Shown one piece after another: positions 17,211-26,007 of a stretch of 64,000 bases of DNA. Source of the stretch: Egibacteraceae bacterium (GTDB lineage: Bacteria; Actinomycetota; Nitriliruptoria; Euzebyales; Egibacteraceae); the NCBI GenBank assembly GCA_035540635.1, contig DATLGH010000024.1, positions 1 through 64,000 on the forward strand, read 5' to 3'. Each line of letters starts with the position of its first letter. Positions within the stretch are counted from its first letter, which is position 1. Below the pieces are notes generated by a model that was not told where the DNA came from, did not search any database, and saw nothing but the letters and a program-made list of their open reading frames with translations. The position numbers and the translations under genes were made by a program.

Positions 17211-18515
17211 TCACATCCGCAGGCGACGCACGGCCACGAAGCTCGCGCCACCCACGCCGATCAGTGCGAGACCCGGCAGCAGGAAGGCGAGGCCGGTCGT
17301 CGGCAGCGGCGGCCCCCCGGGGGTGGGCGGAGGAGGCGGCTGCGGGGGTGCCGCTGCCGCTGCGCTCACGCCCGCCTCGACGTCGGCGAGGCTCAGCCGC
17401 AGCTCGGGCAGCGGGTCGGCGAACGCGCGGATCTGGACCGCCTGGGCCGCGGCCGCGGCGTTCGGGCCCTCCTGGACGACCTCGCTGCCGGCCAGGCTGA
17501 TGCAGATCCGCAGCGGCGTGCCCTCGGCGAGGCACTGCGAGGCGCCGGGGACCAGTTCGATGACGTCGTAGGACAGCGTCGTCGTGTCGAGGACGCTGAC
17601 GCGCACGATGGCGGGGTCAGCGCTGGCCTGGCTGTTGACCGCGTCGGTGGAGACCTGGGCGGAGGCCGTGCCGACCTCGACGATCACTAGGCCCTCGATG
17701 CCGACGTTGAGCAGCTCCTGGGCCGGCGTCGGGACGAGGACGAGCTTCGCGCCCTGGGCCGTGGCCAACGCGCGGGTCACCCCGCCGGTGTGCACGGACT
17801 CGGAGCTGGACGGGCCCACATCGATGGTCGCGAGCGGCACCTGGTCGAGGTTCTCGATGATGAAGTCAAGCGTCTCGCGCAGCCGCGGACCGACGGTCCC
17901 GGTCGGGTCGCCCTCGCCGACCGGCCCGAGGATCGAGTCCGAGATGGTCCGCAGCGTGTCCTGCAGCGGCAGGGTCTCCGAAAGGGTGCGCGTGGCGTTC
18001 ACCGCGACGGTCGCGGCGGCGGCGTCGGCGTTGGCGGTCGGTGCTGCGGTCGCCCGGGCGATCGCGACGCCGACGTTGAGGTCGAGCAGTTCGCGCAGCT
18101 CGGCGGGCAGCGTCAGCGCGGTCGCGTCGGTTGGCCCTTCGTTGCCCGGTGCGAACGCCTCGGCGGTCTCACCGAACAGCAGCTCACCGGCTGCCCTCGC
18201 GCACGACACCTGACCGGCGGCGCAGCCGTCGTCGGTCGGCCCCGACTGCACGCGGGCGTCGGTGAACCCGATCGTGAGTCCCTGGCCGCCCAGCGTCAGC
18301 TCGAGGCCGATGGCGTTGGCCACACCGGCGAAGAGCGGACCGGCCACCGGCGGGGCCGGCGCGGCGCCGTCATCGGGGGCGTCCGGAGCGGGAACGCCGG
18401 GTGCTCCCGGCACCCCGGGGAGCAAGCCGCCGGGGTCGGGCACCTGGGCGTAAACCGGCGCGGCAGCCACCAGGAGCGCACCGACCATCAGTGCGGCGAC
18501 ACGTAGTCTCATCAC
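17211..18515 (-). CDS. Secreted surface protein with LPTTG sortase signal
   Basis: About 434 residues. An N-terminal signal peptide (LRVAALMVGALLVAAAPVYA) is followed by a Pro-rich segment and a large Ala/Thr/Val-rich beta domain without recognised motifs. The C-terminus is a classical cell-wall sorting signal: LPTTG, a hydrophobic stretch (FLLPGLALIGVGGASF) and a basic RRLRM tail. It should be exported and joined to peptidoglycan by a sortase, which is not in this window. The start is GTG 18515 or the adjacent ATG 18512; GGGGGG lies upstream of both. Role unknown, perhaps structural or adhesive. Confidence 0.82.
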   Translation of the reverse strand: MMRLRVAALMVGALLVAAAPVYAQVPDPGGLLPGVPGAPGVPAPDAPDDGAAPAPPVAGPLFAGVANAIGLELTLGGQGLTIGFTDARVQSGPTDDGCAAGQVSCARAAGELLFGETAEAFAPGNEGPTDATALTLPAELRELLDLNVGVAIARATAAPTANADAAAATVAVNATRTLSETLPLQDTLRTISDSILGPVGEGDPTGTVGPRLRETLDFIIENLDQVPLATIDVGPSSSESVHTGGVTRALATAQGAKLVLVPTPAQELLNVGIEGLVIVEVGTASAQVSTDAVNSQASADPAIVRVSVLDTTTLSYDVIELVPGASQCLAEGTPLRICISLAGSEVVQEGPNAAAAAQAVQIRAFADPLPELRLSLADVEAGVSAAAAAPPQPPPPPTPGGPPLPTTGLAFLLPGLALIGVGGASFVAVRRLRM

Positions 18516-18789
18516 AGCGAACCCCCCGGAGGACCTTGCGGGCCCTCCTGCTCTTGCAGGTCGTGGTACTTGCCGATGCCGTTCCCAACCGAGTCGCGAG
18601 GCGGCGCGAGGAACTTGTAACGCTTAACGACCCCCAGCCTTGGCGGTAACGCGATTAGGCGCAAATGCCGCCGTCGCGGGTCAGGGTCGGGGGCAGGAGC
18701 ATAACGGTTGCGCGCATGGCGCGCGACCGTGCGTGACCTGGCCTATCGCACAGGTTGACGGGGCCCTGATGGCCTCCCCGCCGCGGCGG

Positions 18790-20190
18790 TCACGCGACGT
18801 AGGGCGAAGCCGCGATGAACGCCGCCTCCTCCCGCCCCAGGGCCGTGGCCGGTTCTGCGCCGTTGCAGAGCTCGAGCGCGATGCGGTGCCAGTTGGCGGT
18901 CGCGCGCAGGCGGCCGAGGATGGAGTTGACGCCCCACTGGATGCGGTTGAGCAGCAGGTAGTCCGGTGGCAGGTTCAGCTTGCGCAGCAGGTCGACGTAG
19001 CCGGCGCGCGGGTCGGTGGTCGCCCGGATGACCTCCCTGGCGAACTCCGGGGTGTAGGTCCACTCGCGGTCGTGCAGGACCGGCTCGTTGAAGAACCGGA
19101 ACCAGTCCATCAGCCGCTCGCGGTCGAATCGGTGCCCGGGTGGCAGGAACCCCGCGTCGCCGAGCACCGCGACGAGCCGGTCGGTGTCACCGGCGAGCAC
19201 GGCGCGCAGCTGCTCCTGGATGGCCGCCCGGGTTTCGCGCCCGAACAGCTTCACGCTGCCGAAGTCGAGGAACGCCACGGTGCCGTCACCGGGGAAGAGG
19301 TAGTTGCCCGGATGGGGGTCGGCGTTGAACAGCCGGAATCGGTTGAGCGAGCCGAACACGAACCGGTAGATGATCTCGCCGTAGCGCTGGCGGGTCGGCT
19401 CGTCGGCCGTCTCGAGCATCGTCGTGAAGTCCATGCCCTCCACATACTCGCTGGTCAGGACCCGGGGTCTGCAGTAGTCGGGGTGGACGGCGGGCACGCG
19501 GATGAAGGGATGCCCGTCGTAGCGGGCATGGAAGGCGGCCTGGTACTCGGCCTCCCGCTGGTAGTCGAGCTCGTCGATCAGCCGGTCGCGCATCTCCACC
19601 ATGAGAGGGCGTATCTGGAGGTTCGGCGAGATCATCTTCGCCATGGGCGCGAAGGCCTCGGCGTTGGCGAGGTCACCCTCGACGGCTTCCGCGACCCCCG
19701 GGTACTGCACCTTGACGGCCACCTCCGCACCGCCGGGCAGGCGCGCCCGGTGCACCTGCCCGATGCTCGCGCTGGCCAGCGGCGTCGGCGTCCAGTGCGC
19801 GAAGACCTCCTCGGGTCGCGCGCCGAACTCGTCGGCCACCACCTCGGCGATGCGCTCGGGTTCCATGGCCGGCGCCGCGTCGCGGAGGGCGGACAGGACC
19901 TCGTGGTAGGTGGCCTGCGCCTCCGCGGGCAGGTCGAGGTCGACGAAGCTCGCGATCTGCCCGACCTTCATCGCCGCACCCTTCATGGAGCCGAGTAGCT
20001 CCATGACCTTCGCGGCGGTCTCCGCATGGAACCGCTGGTCGGCGACGTCGCCGTCGCGCAGCCCCCGCACGCGCGAGGCGAGGAAGCCCGCGCTCGTCGA
20101 GGCCGACAACCTGGCCAGCTGCGCCCCCCGCTGGGCGCGCCCGCCGAGCTCGGACTTGGCGGTCCTTCGGCGAGGAGGGTCGTCGGCCAT
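18790..20190 (-). CDS. ABC1/UbiB (AarF) atypical kinase family protein
   Basis: A 466-residue UbiB-fold protein. It has the family marks in order: the KxGQ motif (KVGQIASF), the Ala-rich nucleotide loop (ASASIGQVHRA), the VAVKVQYP lysine, a catalytic NADPHPGN segment and the metal-binding FLDFGSVK. Members support quinone or lipid metabolism and work as ATPases rather than protein kinases. In actinobacteria the exact substrate is not known. No membrane helix is clear at the C-terminus. Divergent from the DsrE-like gene, separated by about 96 bp. Confidence 0.92.
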   Translation of the reverse strand: MADDPPRRRTAKSELGGRAQRGAQLARLSASTSAGFLASRVRGLRDGDVADQRFHAETAAKVMELLGSMKGAAMKVGQIASFVDLDLPAEAQATYHEVLSALRDAAPAMEPERIAEVVADEFGARPEEVFAHWTPTPLASASIGQVHRARLPGGAEVAVKVQYPGVAEAVEGDLANAEAFAPMAKMISPNLQIRPLMVEMRDRLIDELDYQREAEYQAAFHARYDGHPFIRVPAVHPDYCRPRVLTSEYVEGMDFTTMLETADEPTRQRYGEIIYRFVFGSLNRFRLFNADPHPGNYLFPGDGTVAFLDFGSVKLFGRETRAAIQEQLRAVLAGDTDRLVAVLGDAGFLPPGHRFDRERLMDWFRFFNEPVLHDREWTYTPEFAREVIRATTDPRAGYVDLLRKLNLPPDYLLLNRIQWGVNSILGRLRATANWHRIALELCNGAEPATALGREEAAFIAASPYVA

Positions 20191-20286
20191 GTTGCCAGTG
20201 TGCCGCGACCCGACTCCCCGGGAAACGCCCGGAGCGTCCCACCCCCTATGCTGGCAGCCCCCGGGAGGCAGATCAAGGAGGTCGCT

Positions 20287-20652
20287 GTGCGGGTCGCGTA
20301 CGTCTTCTCCACGTCAGGGCACACGGCGAGCTACAAGCTCGGCCAGATGATTCTCCCGCAGCTCGAGGAGGGCAGACATGGAGTCGACGTCGTGGGGATG
20401 ATGTTCTTCGACGACAACAACTACGTGCTTCGCGCGGGCGACCCGGTCGGCGAGCGCCTCGCAAAGGTCGCCGCCGACTCCGGCATGCTGCTCATGATGT
20501 GCGACCGCTGCGCGCTCGAGCGGGGCCTCGCGCAGGGCGAGGTGGGGGACTGCAAGGTCTCGGGCACCGTCGAGGGCGTGCAGGTCGGCTGCTTCCCGGA
20601 TCTCTACGCAGCGCTCGCCGGCAACCCCCCCGACCACGTCATCACCCTCTAA
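20287..20652 (+). CDS. DsrE-like small protein
   Basis: A 121-residue protein with a Rossmann-like DsrE/TusD pattern: strand VAYVFSTSG, helix YKLGQMILPQLEE, strand VVGMMFFDDNNYVL, helix GERLAKVAADSG, strand LLMMCDRCALERG and a final VGCFPDLYAAL helix. Cys residues in MMCDRCA and VGCF are where DsrE relatives carry persulfide. GTG start with AAGGAGG six bases upstream. It faces the radical SAM selenoprotein gene tail to tail with 17 bp between stops. DsrE-related proteins have been named in selenium-linked gene clusters, so a sulfur or selenium carrier role is plausible but inferred. Confidence 0.75.
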   Translation: MRVAYVFSTSGHTASYKLGQMILPQLEEGRHGVDVVGMMFFDDNNYVLRAGDPVGERLAKVAADSGMLLMMCDRCALERGLAQGEVGDCKVSGTVEGVQVGCFPDLYAALAGNPPDHVITL

Positions 20653-20669
20653 CGCCGTCGGCGGGGATG

Positions 20670-22043
20670 TCACCCGAGAGGGCCGAACTGGCCCTCGGTC
20701 GGCTCCGCTCAGCAGAACCAGGGTTCGGTGAGCCGCGGCCTGCCCTCGGTCGAGCCGACGGCCACCGCGGGGGGAGGTGGCTGACCGGCTGCCCGGCGCA
20801 CCGCGGCGTGCACCTTCAGAAACGTCGCGCCGGCGGGCTCGCCGGAAGCCGCCCCCGCCTCGGCGAGCGCCGCGAGCTCGGCCTGGAGCGCGTCGGTGGC
20901 CGGGTCCAGCGGCGTCCAGGCGTAGGTGAGACGCTCGGCGTCGTAGGGGCCCAGGTGCGGCGCGAGCTCCGGACGGTCGAGCAGCAGGGATCCCTCGGGC
21001 ACCAGCAGCCGGATCGCGTACTGCACGGGGTCGACGTTGGCGATGAGGTCGTGGGCGATGACGAAGTCAACGATGTCGCCCACGTCGTCGACCCGCGTCC
21101 AGGGCGTGAACGGCAGGAACGACGGCCGCAGCTCGATGCCGTGGCGGCGGAGCAGATGCACCGCCTCGGCGGCCTCGGCGGCGGTGTGGCCCTTGTCGAG
21201 CAGGGCGAGGATGCGGTCGTTCAGCAGCTCGACCGCGCAGACGACGAACAGGCAGCCCGCAGCCGCCATCTGCGCCCAGATCTCCGCGCGGTCGAGAACG
21301 TGCTCGACCTTCACCGTGCAGTCGAACGTCACCCCGGGATGGCGCGTGTGGAGTCGCCGCACGATCCTCAGCGCGTGCGCCGGTCCGTTCAGGAAGTCGG
21401 GGTCGGCGAACGTGATGTGGCGCGCTCCCGCGGCGACGAGGCCGTCGATGTCGGCGGCGACGACCTGCTCGTCGACCACCCGGAACGTCCCCCCGTACAC
21501 GGTCGGCACCGGGCAGTGCCGGCAGGTGTGCTTGCAGCCGTGCGTCGCCTCCACCGCGCCGACCAGCCGCCGCTCCCCGTCCACGGCGAGGCGCGCGTAG
21601 TGCTCGAGCGGCGGGAGCAGGTCACGGGCGGGCGGCCGGAACGCGCCACGTCCCCGGCCGAGGTGCACGACCGGCTGGCGGGCGAGGCCGCCCGCCCACG
21701 CGACGAGCGCCGGCTCGTACTCGCCTGCGAGCAGCTGGTCGGCCAGCCGGCCGACGGTGACGTTCCGGCCGACCGGCGCGTAGAGGCCGTAGAAGCACAC
21801 GGGGACCGCGGGACGCGCACGACGGACCCGCTCCGCGGCGCGCACCGCGAGGCGCATCGCCGTGTGCATCGGCACGCTGAACGCGATCGCGTCAGCGGAC
21901 GCCACCGTCGCGTCGTCCCAGGGCTGCACGGACAGGTCGAGGCACGCGACGTCGTGGCCGGCCGCCCGCAGGGCCGCGGCGGGCGACGCGAGGTGGACGG
22001 GTTGATGGCCCATCTCGTAGGTGGCGATCAGCAGGACGCGCAT
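20670..22043 (-). CDS. Radical SAM selenoprotein with CUAEP tail (UGA recoded as Sec445)
   Basis: The first 444 codons give an N-terminal cobalamin-binding-like domain (residues 1-140) and a radical SAM domain with the Fe-S motif CKHTCRHC (C170, C174, C177). The frame reaches RLTEPWFC and then TGA (20709-20711). Reading through adds A-E-P-T-E-G-Q-F-G-P-L-G and ends at TGA 20670. The resulting C-U-A-E-P tail is, as far as I know, the mark of a recognised radical SAM family that ends in CUAEP or CCAEP, so the TGA very likely encodes selenocysteine. A SECIS-like hairpin starts 12 bases after the TGA. Start at ATG 22043 (GGTGG five bases before; ATG 22046 also possible). It follows an ATP-grasp gene at 53 bp. 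Substrate unknown. Confidence 0.88.
20678..20696 (-). promoter_or_regulatory. Candidate bacterial SECIS hairpin
   Basis: A perfect 7-bp stem GAGGGCC/GGCCCTC closes a 5-base loop AGTTC. The loop begins 19 bases after the UGA and has a G in its first two positions, as the bacterial SECIS consensus requires (loop 16-37 bases from the UGA). Two further pairs (CC/GG) can form beyond a small bulge. It lies inside the read-through coding part. It could also help end transcription, but no T run follows. Confidence 0.65.
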
Positions 22044-22096
22044 CATGGCCACCCTAACCCGCCGCCGCGACGGTGTTGGGGCCGCCGGGCCCGACT

Positions 22097-23314
22097 CTAG
22101 GCGATCTCCACCTCCAGGCGCTCCTCGGCCGCGCGCAGCGCCCGCTCGACATCCTCGGGGGTCTCGCCCCGGGCGAACACGAACCCGAGGTAGCGGTCGC
22201 CCTCGGGCAGTGGCCGCACCGGGCGCCCGGGGTTGACGGTCATCTGCACCCCCGCGACGCCGGGAACCGCGCGGGCGGCGTCCTGCCCGTGCACCCCGAC
22301 GAGGGTGCCCGCCCGTGGGATCGGGAGCATGAGCACCCCCGCGGCGTCGAAGGCGGCGGCCAGGGCGTCGAGTGGCAGGCCGAGGGCGTGGCGCAGGATC
22401 ACCTCCTCGAGCGACAGCCCCAGGCCGAACCGCAGCGTCCGCGAGCACAGGCCGCCGATGGAGCGGGCGGCGAGCTCGAGCATCCCCACGGTCCCTTCCG
22501 GGGTGACGCGCAGCTCGGCATGGACGGGGCCCTCGCGCAGGCCGATGGCCGCAGCCGCGTCCGCCACTGTTGCGGTGACGGCCGCCTGCACCCCTTGGGG
22601 CAGGCGCGACGGCGTGACGAGCAGCGTCTCTTCGAACGTGGGCCCCTCCATCGGGTCGGGTTTGTCGAACACCGCGAGGACGTCGAGCGCCCCGTCCCGC
22701 AGCAGGCCCTCGACGGCGACCTCGCCACCCGCCAGGTAGCCCTCGACGAGCAGGGTGGGCGGGGCCGCGCCGTCGGCGGCGAGCATCGCGCGGATGCGCG
22801 CGCCCGCTGCGGCTGCCGCGGCGGGGTCGTCGGCGCGCAGGACCCCCCGGCTCGCCGACAGCGACACCGGCTTGACGACGCACGGCAGACCGACCTCGCG
22901 GGCCAGCGCGGCGACGTCGTCATCCGGCGAGGCGACCCGGAACACCGGCTGCGGCACGCCCGCCCGGGCCAGCGCCTGGCGGAGAACGGCCTTGTCGCGG
23001 GTGGCAGCCACGGCGGCGGGCGGGTTGTGCGCAAGGCCGAGCCGCTGGCCGGCCAGCGCGGCGACGAGCACGCCCTGGTCGTCCACGGCCACGACGGCGT
23101 CGAACGGCGTTCGCTCGGCCGCGGCCACGATCGTCTCGGCGGCCGCCTCCGGCCGGCGCAGGTCGACGCGGAGGGCGCGCTCGCCCATGAGCCCGGCGAG
23201 GGCCTGCCGGCGCTCGCAGGCCACGACGACCTCCACGCCGAGGGCCGCGGCCCCGGCGAGGAAGTCGGGCGCCCGGTACGTCGCGGTCGGCAGCAGGAGC
23301 AGGACCCGAGCCAT
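22097..23314 (-). CDS. ATP-grasp domain protein
   Basis: A 405-residue ATP-grasp enzyme. The N-terminal pre-ATP-grasp domain (LLLLPTATYRAPDFLAGA) is followed by the TRDKAVLRQAL helix, the CVVKPVSLSASRGV lysine strand, the VEGYLAGGEVAVEGLL adenine loop and the ELRVTPEGTVGMLELAAR metal-binding end. The C-terminal 100 residues resemble the carboxylase-type lid. It should form an acyl phosphate and join a carboxylate to an amine or thiol. It heads an operon with the radical SAM selenoprotein, suggesting both act on one small molecule or peptide. No strong ribosome binding site is seen before the ATG. Divergent from nfuA. Confidence 0.87.
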   Translation of the reverse strand: MARVLLLLPTATYRAPDFLAGAAALGVEVVVACERRQALAGLMGERALRVDLRRPEAAAETIVAAAERTPFDAVVAVDDQGVLVAALAGQRLGLAHNPPAAVAATRDKAVLRQALARAGVPQPVFRVASPDDDVAALAREVGLPCVVKPVSLSASRGVLRADDPAAAAAAGARIRAMLAADGAAPPTLLVEGYLAGGEVAVEGLLRDGALDVLAVFDKPDPMEGPTFEETLLVTPSRLPQGVQAAVTATVADAAAAIGLREGPVHAELRVTPEGTVGMLELAARSIGGLCSRTLRFGLGLSLEEVILRHALGLPLDALAAAFDAAGVLMLPIPRAGTLVGVHGQDAARAVPGVAGVQMTVNPGRPVRPLPEGDRYLGFVFARGETPEDVERALRAAEERLEVEIA

Positions 23315-23360
23315 GCACGCTAGGGTAGAGGGCGATCCCCGCGACCGAGGAGCGCACCCA

Positions 23361-23990
23361 ATGAGCGAGCACGAACCGGTCCTCACCGTGACCGATGCCG
23401 CCCGTGAGAAGGCGCTGTTGTTCCGCTCGCGAGACGCCAACGCCGACAGGCTCGCCCTCTGGCTCGAGGTCACCGGCGTCCAGGGCGGCAAGTACCAGTA
23501 CAACATGTACCTGCAGTTCCTCGACCGGGCGGCGCCGGGTGACGTGGTCCAGCACCACGACGACCTTGCGGTGGTCATCCCGGAGGGCAGCGTCGACGCG
23601 CTGCGGGGGGCGACCCTCGACCGCACGGGCGACCTCGAGACCGGCGGCATCTTCGTCGACAACCCGAACAGCCCGAGCCCGGCCATCGGCTCCCGCCCGC
23701 CGGCGGACCTGTCCGGCGACGTGCCCCAGCGCGTCATCCAGGTGCTCGACCAGCAGATCAACCCGTCCATCGCCGCGCACGGCGGCCGGGCGGAGCTCGT
23801 GGCCGTGGAGGACGACACCGCCTACCTGCGCCTGTCCGGCGGGTGCCAGGGCTGTGGGATGGCGTCGGTGACGCTCGGGCAGGGAATCGAGGTCGCGCTG
23901 CGTGAAGCGGTTCCCGAGATCGCGAAGGTCGTCGACGTCACCGACCATGCTGCGGGGACGAACCCCTACTTCGAGTCCGCCAAGAAGTAG
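23361..23990 (+). CDS. nfuA: NfuA-type Fe-S cluster carrier
   Basis: A 209-residue Fe-S biogenesis protein. Residues 1-110 form an A-type-like domain (LWLEVTGVQGGKYQYNMYLQ), degenerate in its Cys ligands as in E. coli NfuA. Residues 120-200 form the NifU C-terminal domain with the cluster motif GGCQGCGMAS. It should receive 4Fe-4S clusters and pass them to target enzymes. The divergent radical SAM gene encodes one possible client. GAGGAG lies nine bases before ATG 23361. Confidence 0.92.
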   Translation: MSEHEPVLTVTDAAREKALLFRSRDANADRLALWLEVTGVQGGKYQYNMYLQFLDRAAPGDVVQHHDDLAVVIPEGSVDALRGATLDRTGDLETGGIFVDNPNSPSPAIGSRPPADLSGDVPQRVIQVLDQQINPSIAAHGGRAELVAVEDDTAYLRLSGGCQGCGMASVTLGQGIEVALREAVPEIAKVVDVTDHAAGTNPYFESAKK

Positions 23991-24042
23991 CGTCGAGTGC
24001 CCGGGTCGCCGGCCTCTCGAGCGGCGGGCTCTTCAGGCTCCG

Positions 24043-24450
24043 ATGGACACGACGACGTTCTCGCTCCGTACCGGCCGGGCGTTCAGCTGCACGGACCTCA
24101 CCGACCGGATCGACGGATGGCTCGCCGGCAGGGGCGACGGCCTCTGCAACGTCTTCGCACCCCACGCGACCGCCGGGATCGCACTGATGGAGACGGGGTC
24201 GGGGACGGAGGCCGACCTCGAGACGGTCGTCGACCGCCTCCTGCCGCGTGACGACGGTGTCTGGGTGCATCGTCACGGCAGCCCCGGTCACGGCGCGGAC
24301 CACGTCCTGCCGGCGCTCGTGTCGTCCTCGATGACCGTGCCGGTGCTCGGGGGGCGTCTGGCCCTCGGCACCTGGCAGTCAGTGGTCCTCGTCGATCCGA
24401 ACAGGGACAACGCCGAGCGGACCGTCCGCCTGTCGTTCCTCGGCGGATAG
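24043..24450 (+). CDS. YjbQ/UPF0047 family protein
   Basis: A 135-residue protein of the YjbQ fold. It has the conserved segments LCNVFAPHATAGIALME, DDGVWVHRHGSPGHGADHVL and VPVLGGRLALGTWQSVVLVD, including the His residues expected at the metal or phosphate site. Some members can make thiamine phosphate as a weak side activity, so the family is sometimes called secondary thiamine-phosphate synthase; the true role is open. It follows nfuA at 52 bp on the same strand and may be co-transcribed. Confidence 0.9.
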   Translation: MDTTTFSLRTGRAFSCTDLTDRIDGWLAGRGDGLCNVFAPHATAGIALMETGSGTEADLETVVDRLLPRDDGVWVHRHGSPGHGADHVLPALVSSSMTVPVLGGRLALGTWQSVVLVDPNRDNAERTVRLSFLGG

Positions 24451-24458
24451 CCGCGGGG

Positions 24459-24818
24459 TCACGGGCGCGACAGCCAGTAACCGACGCAGGTCACGACACC
24501 GAGCACGACCGCCACACCACCGCCGACGGCGAAGTTGTTCCACAGCGTCGAGCCGGTGTCGTGCGCGAGCCACGCCCACCAGGCGGTGCACACGGCGCCC
24601 CCGACGAGCGCGAGAACGGCCGCGAGGAGGACGAAGGCGCGCTGCGTCCGGGCGGCGGAGGAGGAGACGGCCACCGCACTGTGTGCGCTGCGGGGGCGGG
24701 CAGGCGCGGGCGCGGCGGCCCGCGTCGTGCGCACCTGCAACGCCGCGTCCTCCTGGTAGACGTCCTGGAGGTGGTCGGGGATGAACAGGGGGGTGTCGAT
24801 CGATGGGTCAGGTTGCAT
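24459..24818 (-). CDS. Small protein with two membrane segments, unknown
   Basis: About 119 residues. The first 60 are hydrophilic (IDTPLFIPDHLQDVYQED then an Ala/Pro stretch), and the last 60 hold two membrane helices (FVLLAAVLALVGGAVCTAWW and FAVGGGVAVVLGVVTCVGYW). GAGAGG lies eight bases before ATG 24818. No known family is recognised. It sits alone on the minus strand between YjbQ and pirin. Confidence 0.6.
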   Translation of the reverse strand: MQPDPSIDTPLFIPDHLQDVYQEDAALQVRTTRAAAPAPARPRSAHSAVAVSSSAARTQRAFVLLAAVLALVGGAVCTAWWAWLAHDTGSTLWNNFAVGGGVAVVLGVVTCVGYWLSRP

Positions 24819-25017
24819 GGGTCTGTCCTCTCTGGCTTCAAGAACCCCGTATGGGCGCGCGTGGGCCCTCATGAGATGGGGTTCGGTGAGAAGCGGCGGT
24901 GGCTTGACTCGTCCTTCCGGACGGCCCGGCCTCTATAGCCGCGCACCCGGAATGTTCGCCCGGCCAACGCTGTTGACCGGGACAACCGCAGTCACGCACC
25001 GTTTTCGAGGAGCATCC

Positions 25018-26007
25018 GTGCCAGCGCTCAGCGTCGACAACCTCGTGACCCTCCCGAGGGTCCCGCCCACCGACCCGGCGGCCGACCGGCCGCGTCGGGT
25101 TCTCGCGGTCACCACCGCCCCCACCGGCTACGAGGGTGAGGGGTTCCCGGTCCGCCGGGCGTTCGCCGGCGTCGACCTGCGCGGCCTCGACCCGTTCATC
25201 CACATGGACCAGATCGGCGAGGTCGAGTACGCGCCTGGCGAGCCGAAGGGCACCGCCTGGCACCCCCACCGCGGGTTCGAGACGGTCACCTACATCATCG
25301 ACGGGCAGATCGCCCACCAGGACTCGCAGGGCGGTGGGGGGCTCATCGCCGACGGCGACACCCAGTGGATGACCGCCGGTGAGGGCATCCTCCACATCGA
25401 GGCCCCACCGGAGCAGCTCGTCATGAGCGGGGGGCTGTTCCACGGCTTCCAGCTGTGGGTGAACCTGCCGGCGGAACGCAAGCTCGTCGCTCCCCGCTAC
25501 CAGGACATCCGCGCGACCAAGGTCGGTCTGCTCGCGTCCGCGGACGGCGCGGCGCTCCTGCGCGTCATCGCCGGTGAGGTCGCCGGGCAGCACGGCCCGG
25601 GCGTCACCCACACCCCCATAGCCGTCGTCCACGCCACCCTGCACCCGGGGGCGACGCTCACGCTGCCGTGGCGGCGGGACTTCAACGCCCTCGTCTACAC
25701 GCTGGCGGGCCAGGGCACCGCAGGAGCCGAGCGTCGGCCACTGCGCACGGGCCAGCTCGCGGTCTACGGCCCCGGCGACACCATCGTGCTCGCCGCGGAC
25801 GAGAGGCAGGAGTCACGCAGCCCGGCGATGGACGTCATCATCCTCGGTGGCCGCCCCATCCGTGAGCCGGTCGTCGCCTACGGCCCGTTCGTGATGAACA
25901 CGAAGGCCGAGGTCCTCCAGGCGTTCGCGGATTTCCAGGCCGGGCGCTTCGGGAGGATCCCCCCGTCCCACACCGCCGGGCGCGGCGACGTCCCCTCAGG
26001 CTCCTGA
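25018..26007 (+). CDS. Pirin family protein
   Basis: A 329-residue bicupin. The N-terminal cupin holds the pirin metal site HPHRGFETVTYIIDGQIAH and GEGILHIE (three His and one Glu expected to bind Fe). The second cupin is present but lacks these ligands, as usual. Bacterial pirins variously regulate pyruvate metabolism or act as quercetinases; the role here is open. GTG 25018 is chosen for the GAGGAG five bases upstream. The 3' end overlaps by 12 bp the acetoacetyl-CoA synthetase gene on the opposite strand. Confidence 0.92.
   Translation: MPALSVDNLVTLPRVPPTDPAADRPRRVLAVTTAPTGYEGEGFPVRRAFAGVDLRGLDPFIHMDQIGEVEYAPGEPKGTAWHPHRGFETVTYIIDGQIAHQDSQGGGGLIADGDTQWMTAGEGILHIEAPPEQLVMSGGLFHGFQLWVNLPAERKLVAPRYQDIRATKVGLLASADGAALLRVIAGEVAGQHGPGVTHTPIAVVHATLHPGATLTLPWRRDFNALVYTLAGQGTAGAERRPLRTGQLAVYGPGDTIVLAADERQESRSPAMDVIILGGRPIREPVVAYGPFVMNTKAEVLQAFADFQAGRFGRIPPSHTAGRGDVPSGS

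Noticed and set aside
20709-20711. TGA as the true end of the radical SAM gene
   Set aside because: The in-frame AEP codons and SECIS-like hairpin after it match a selenoprotein tail better than chance.
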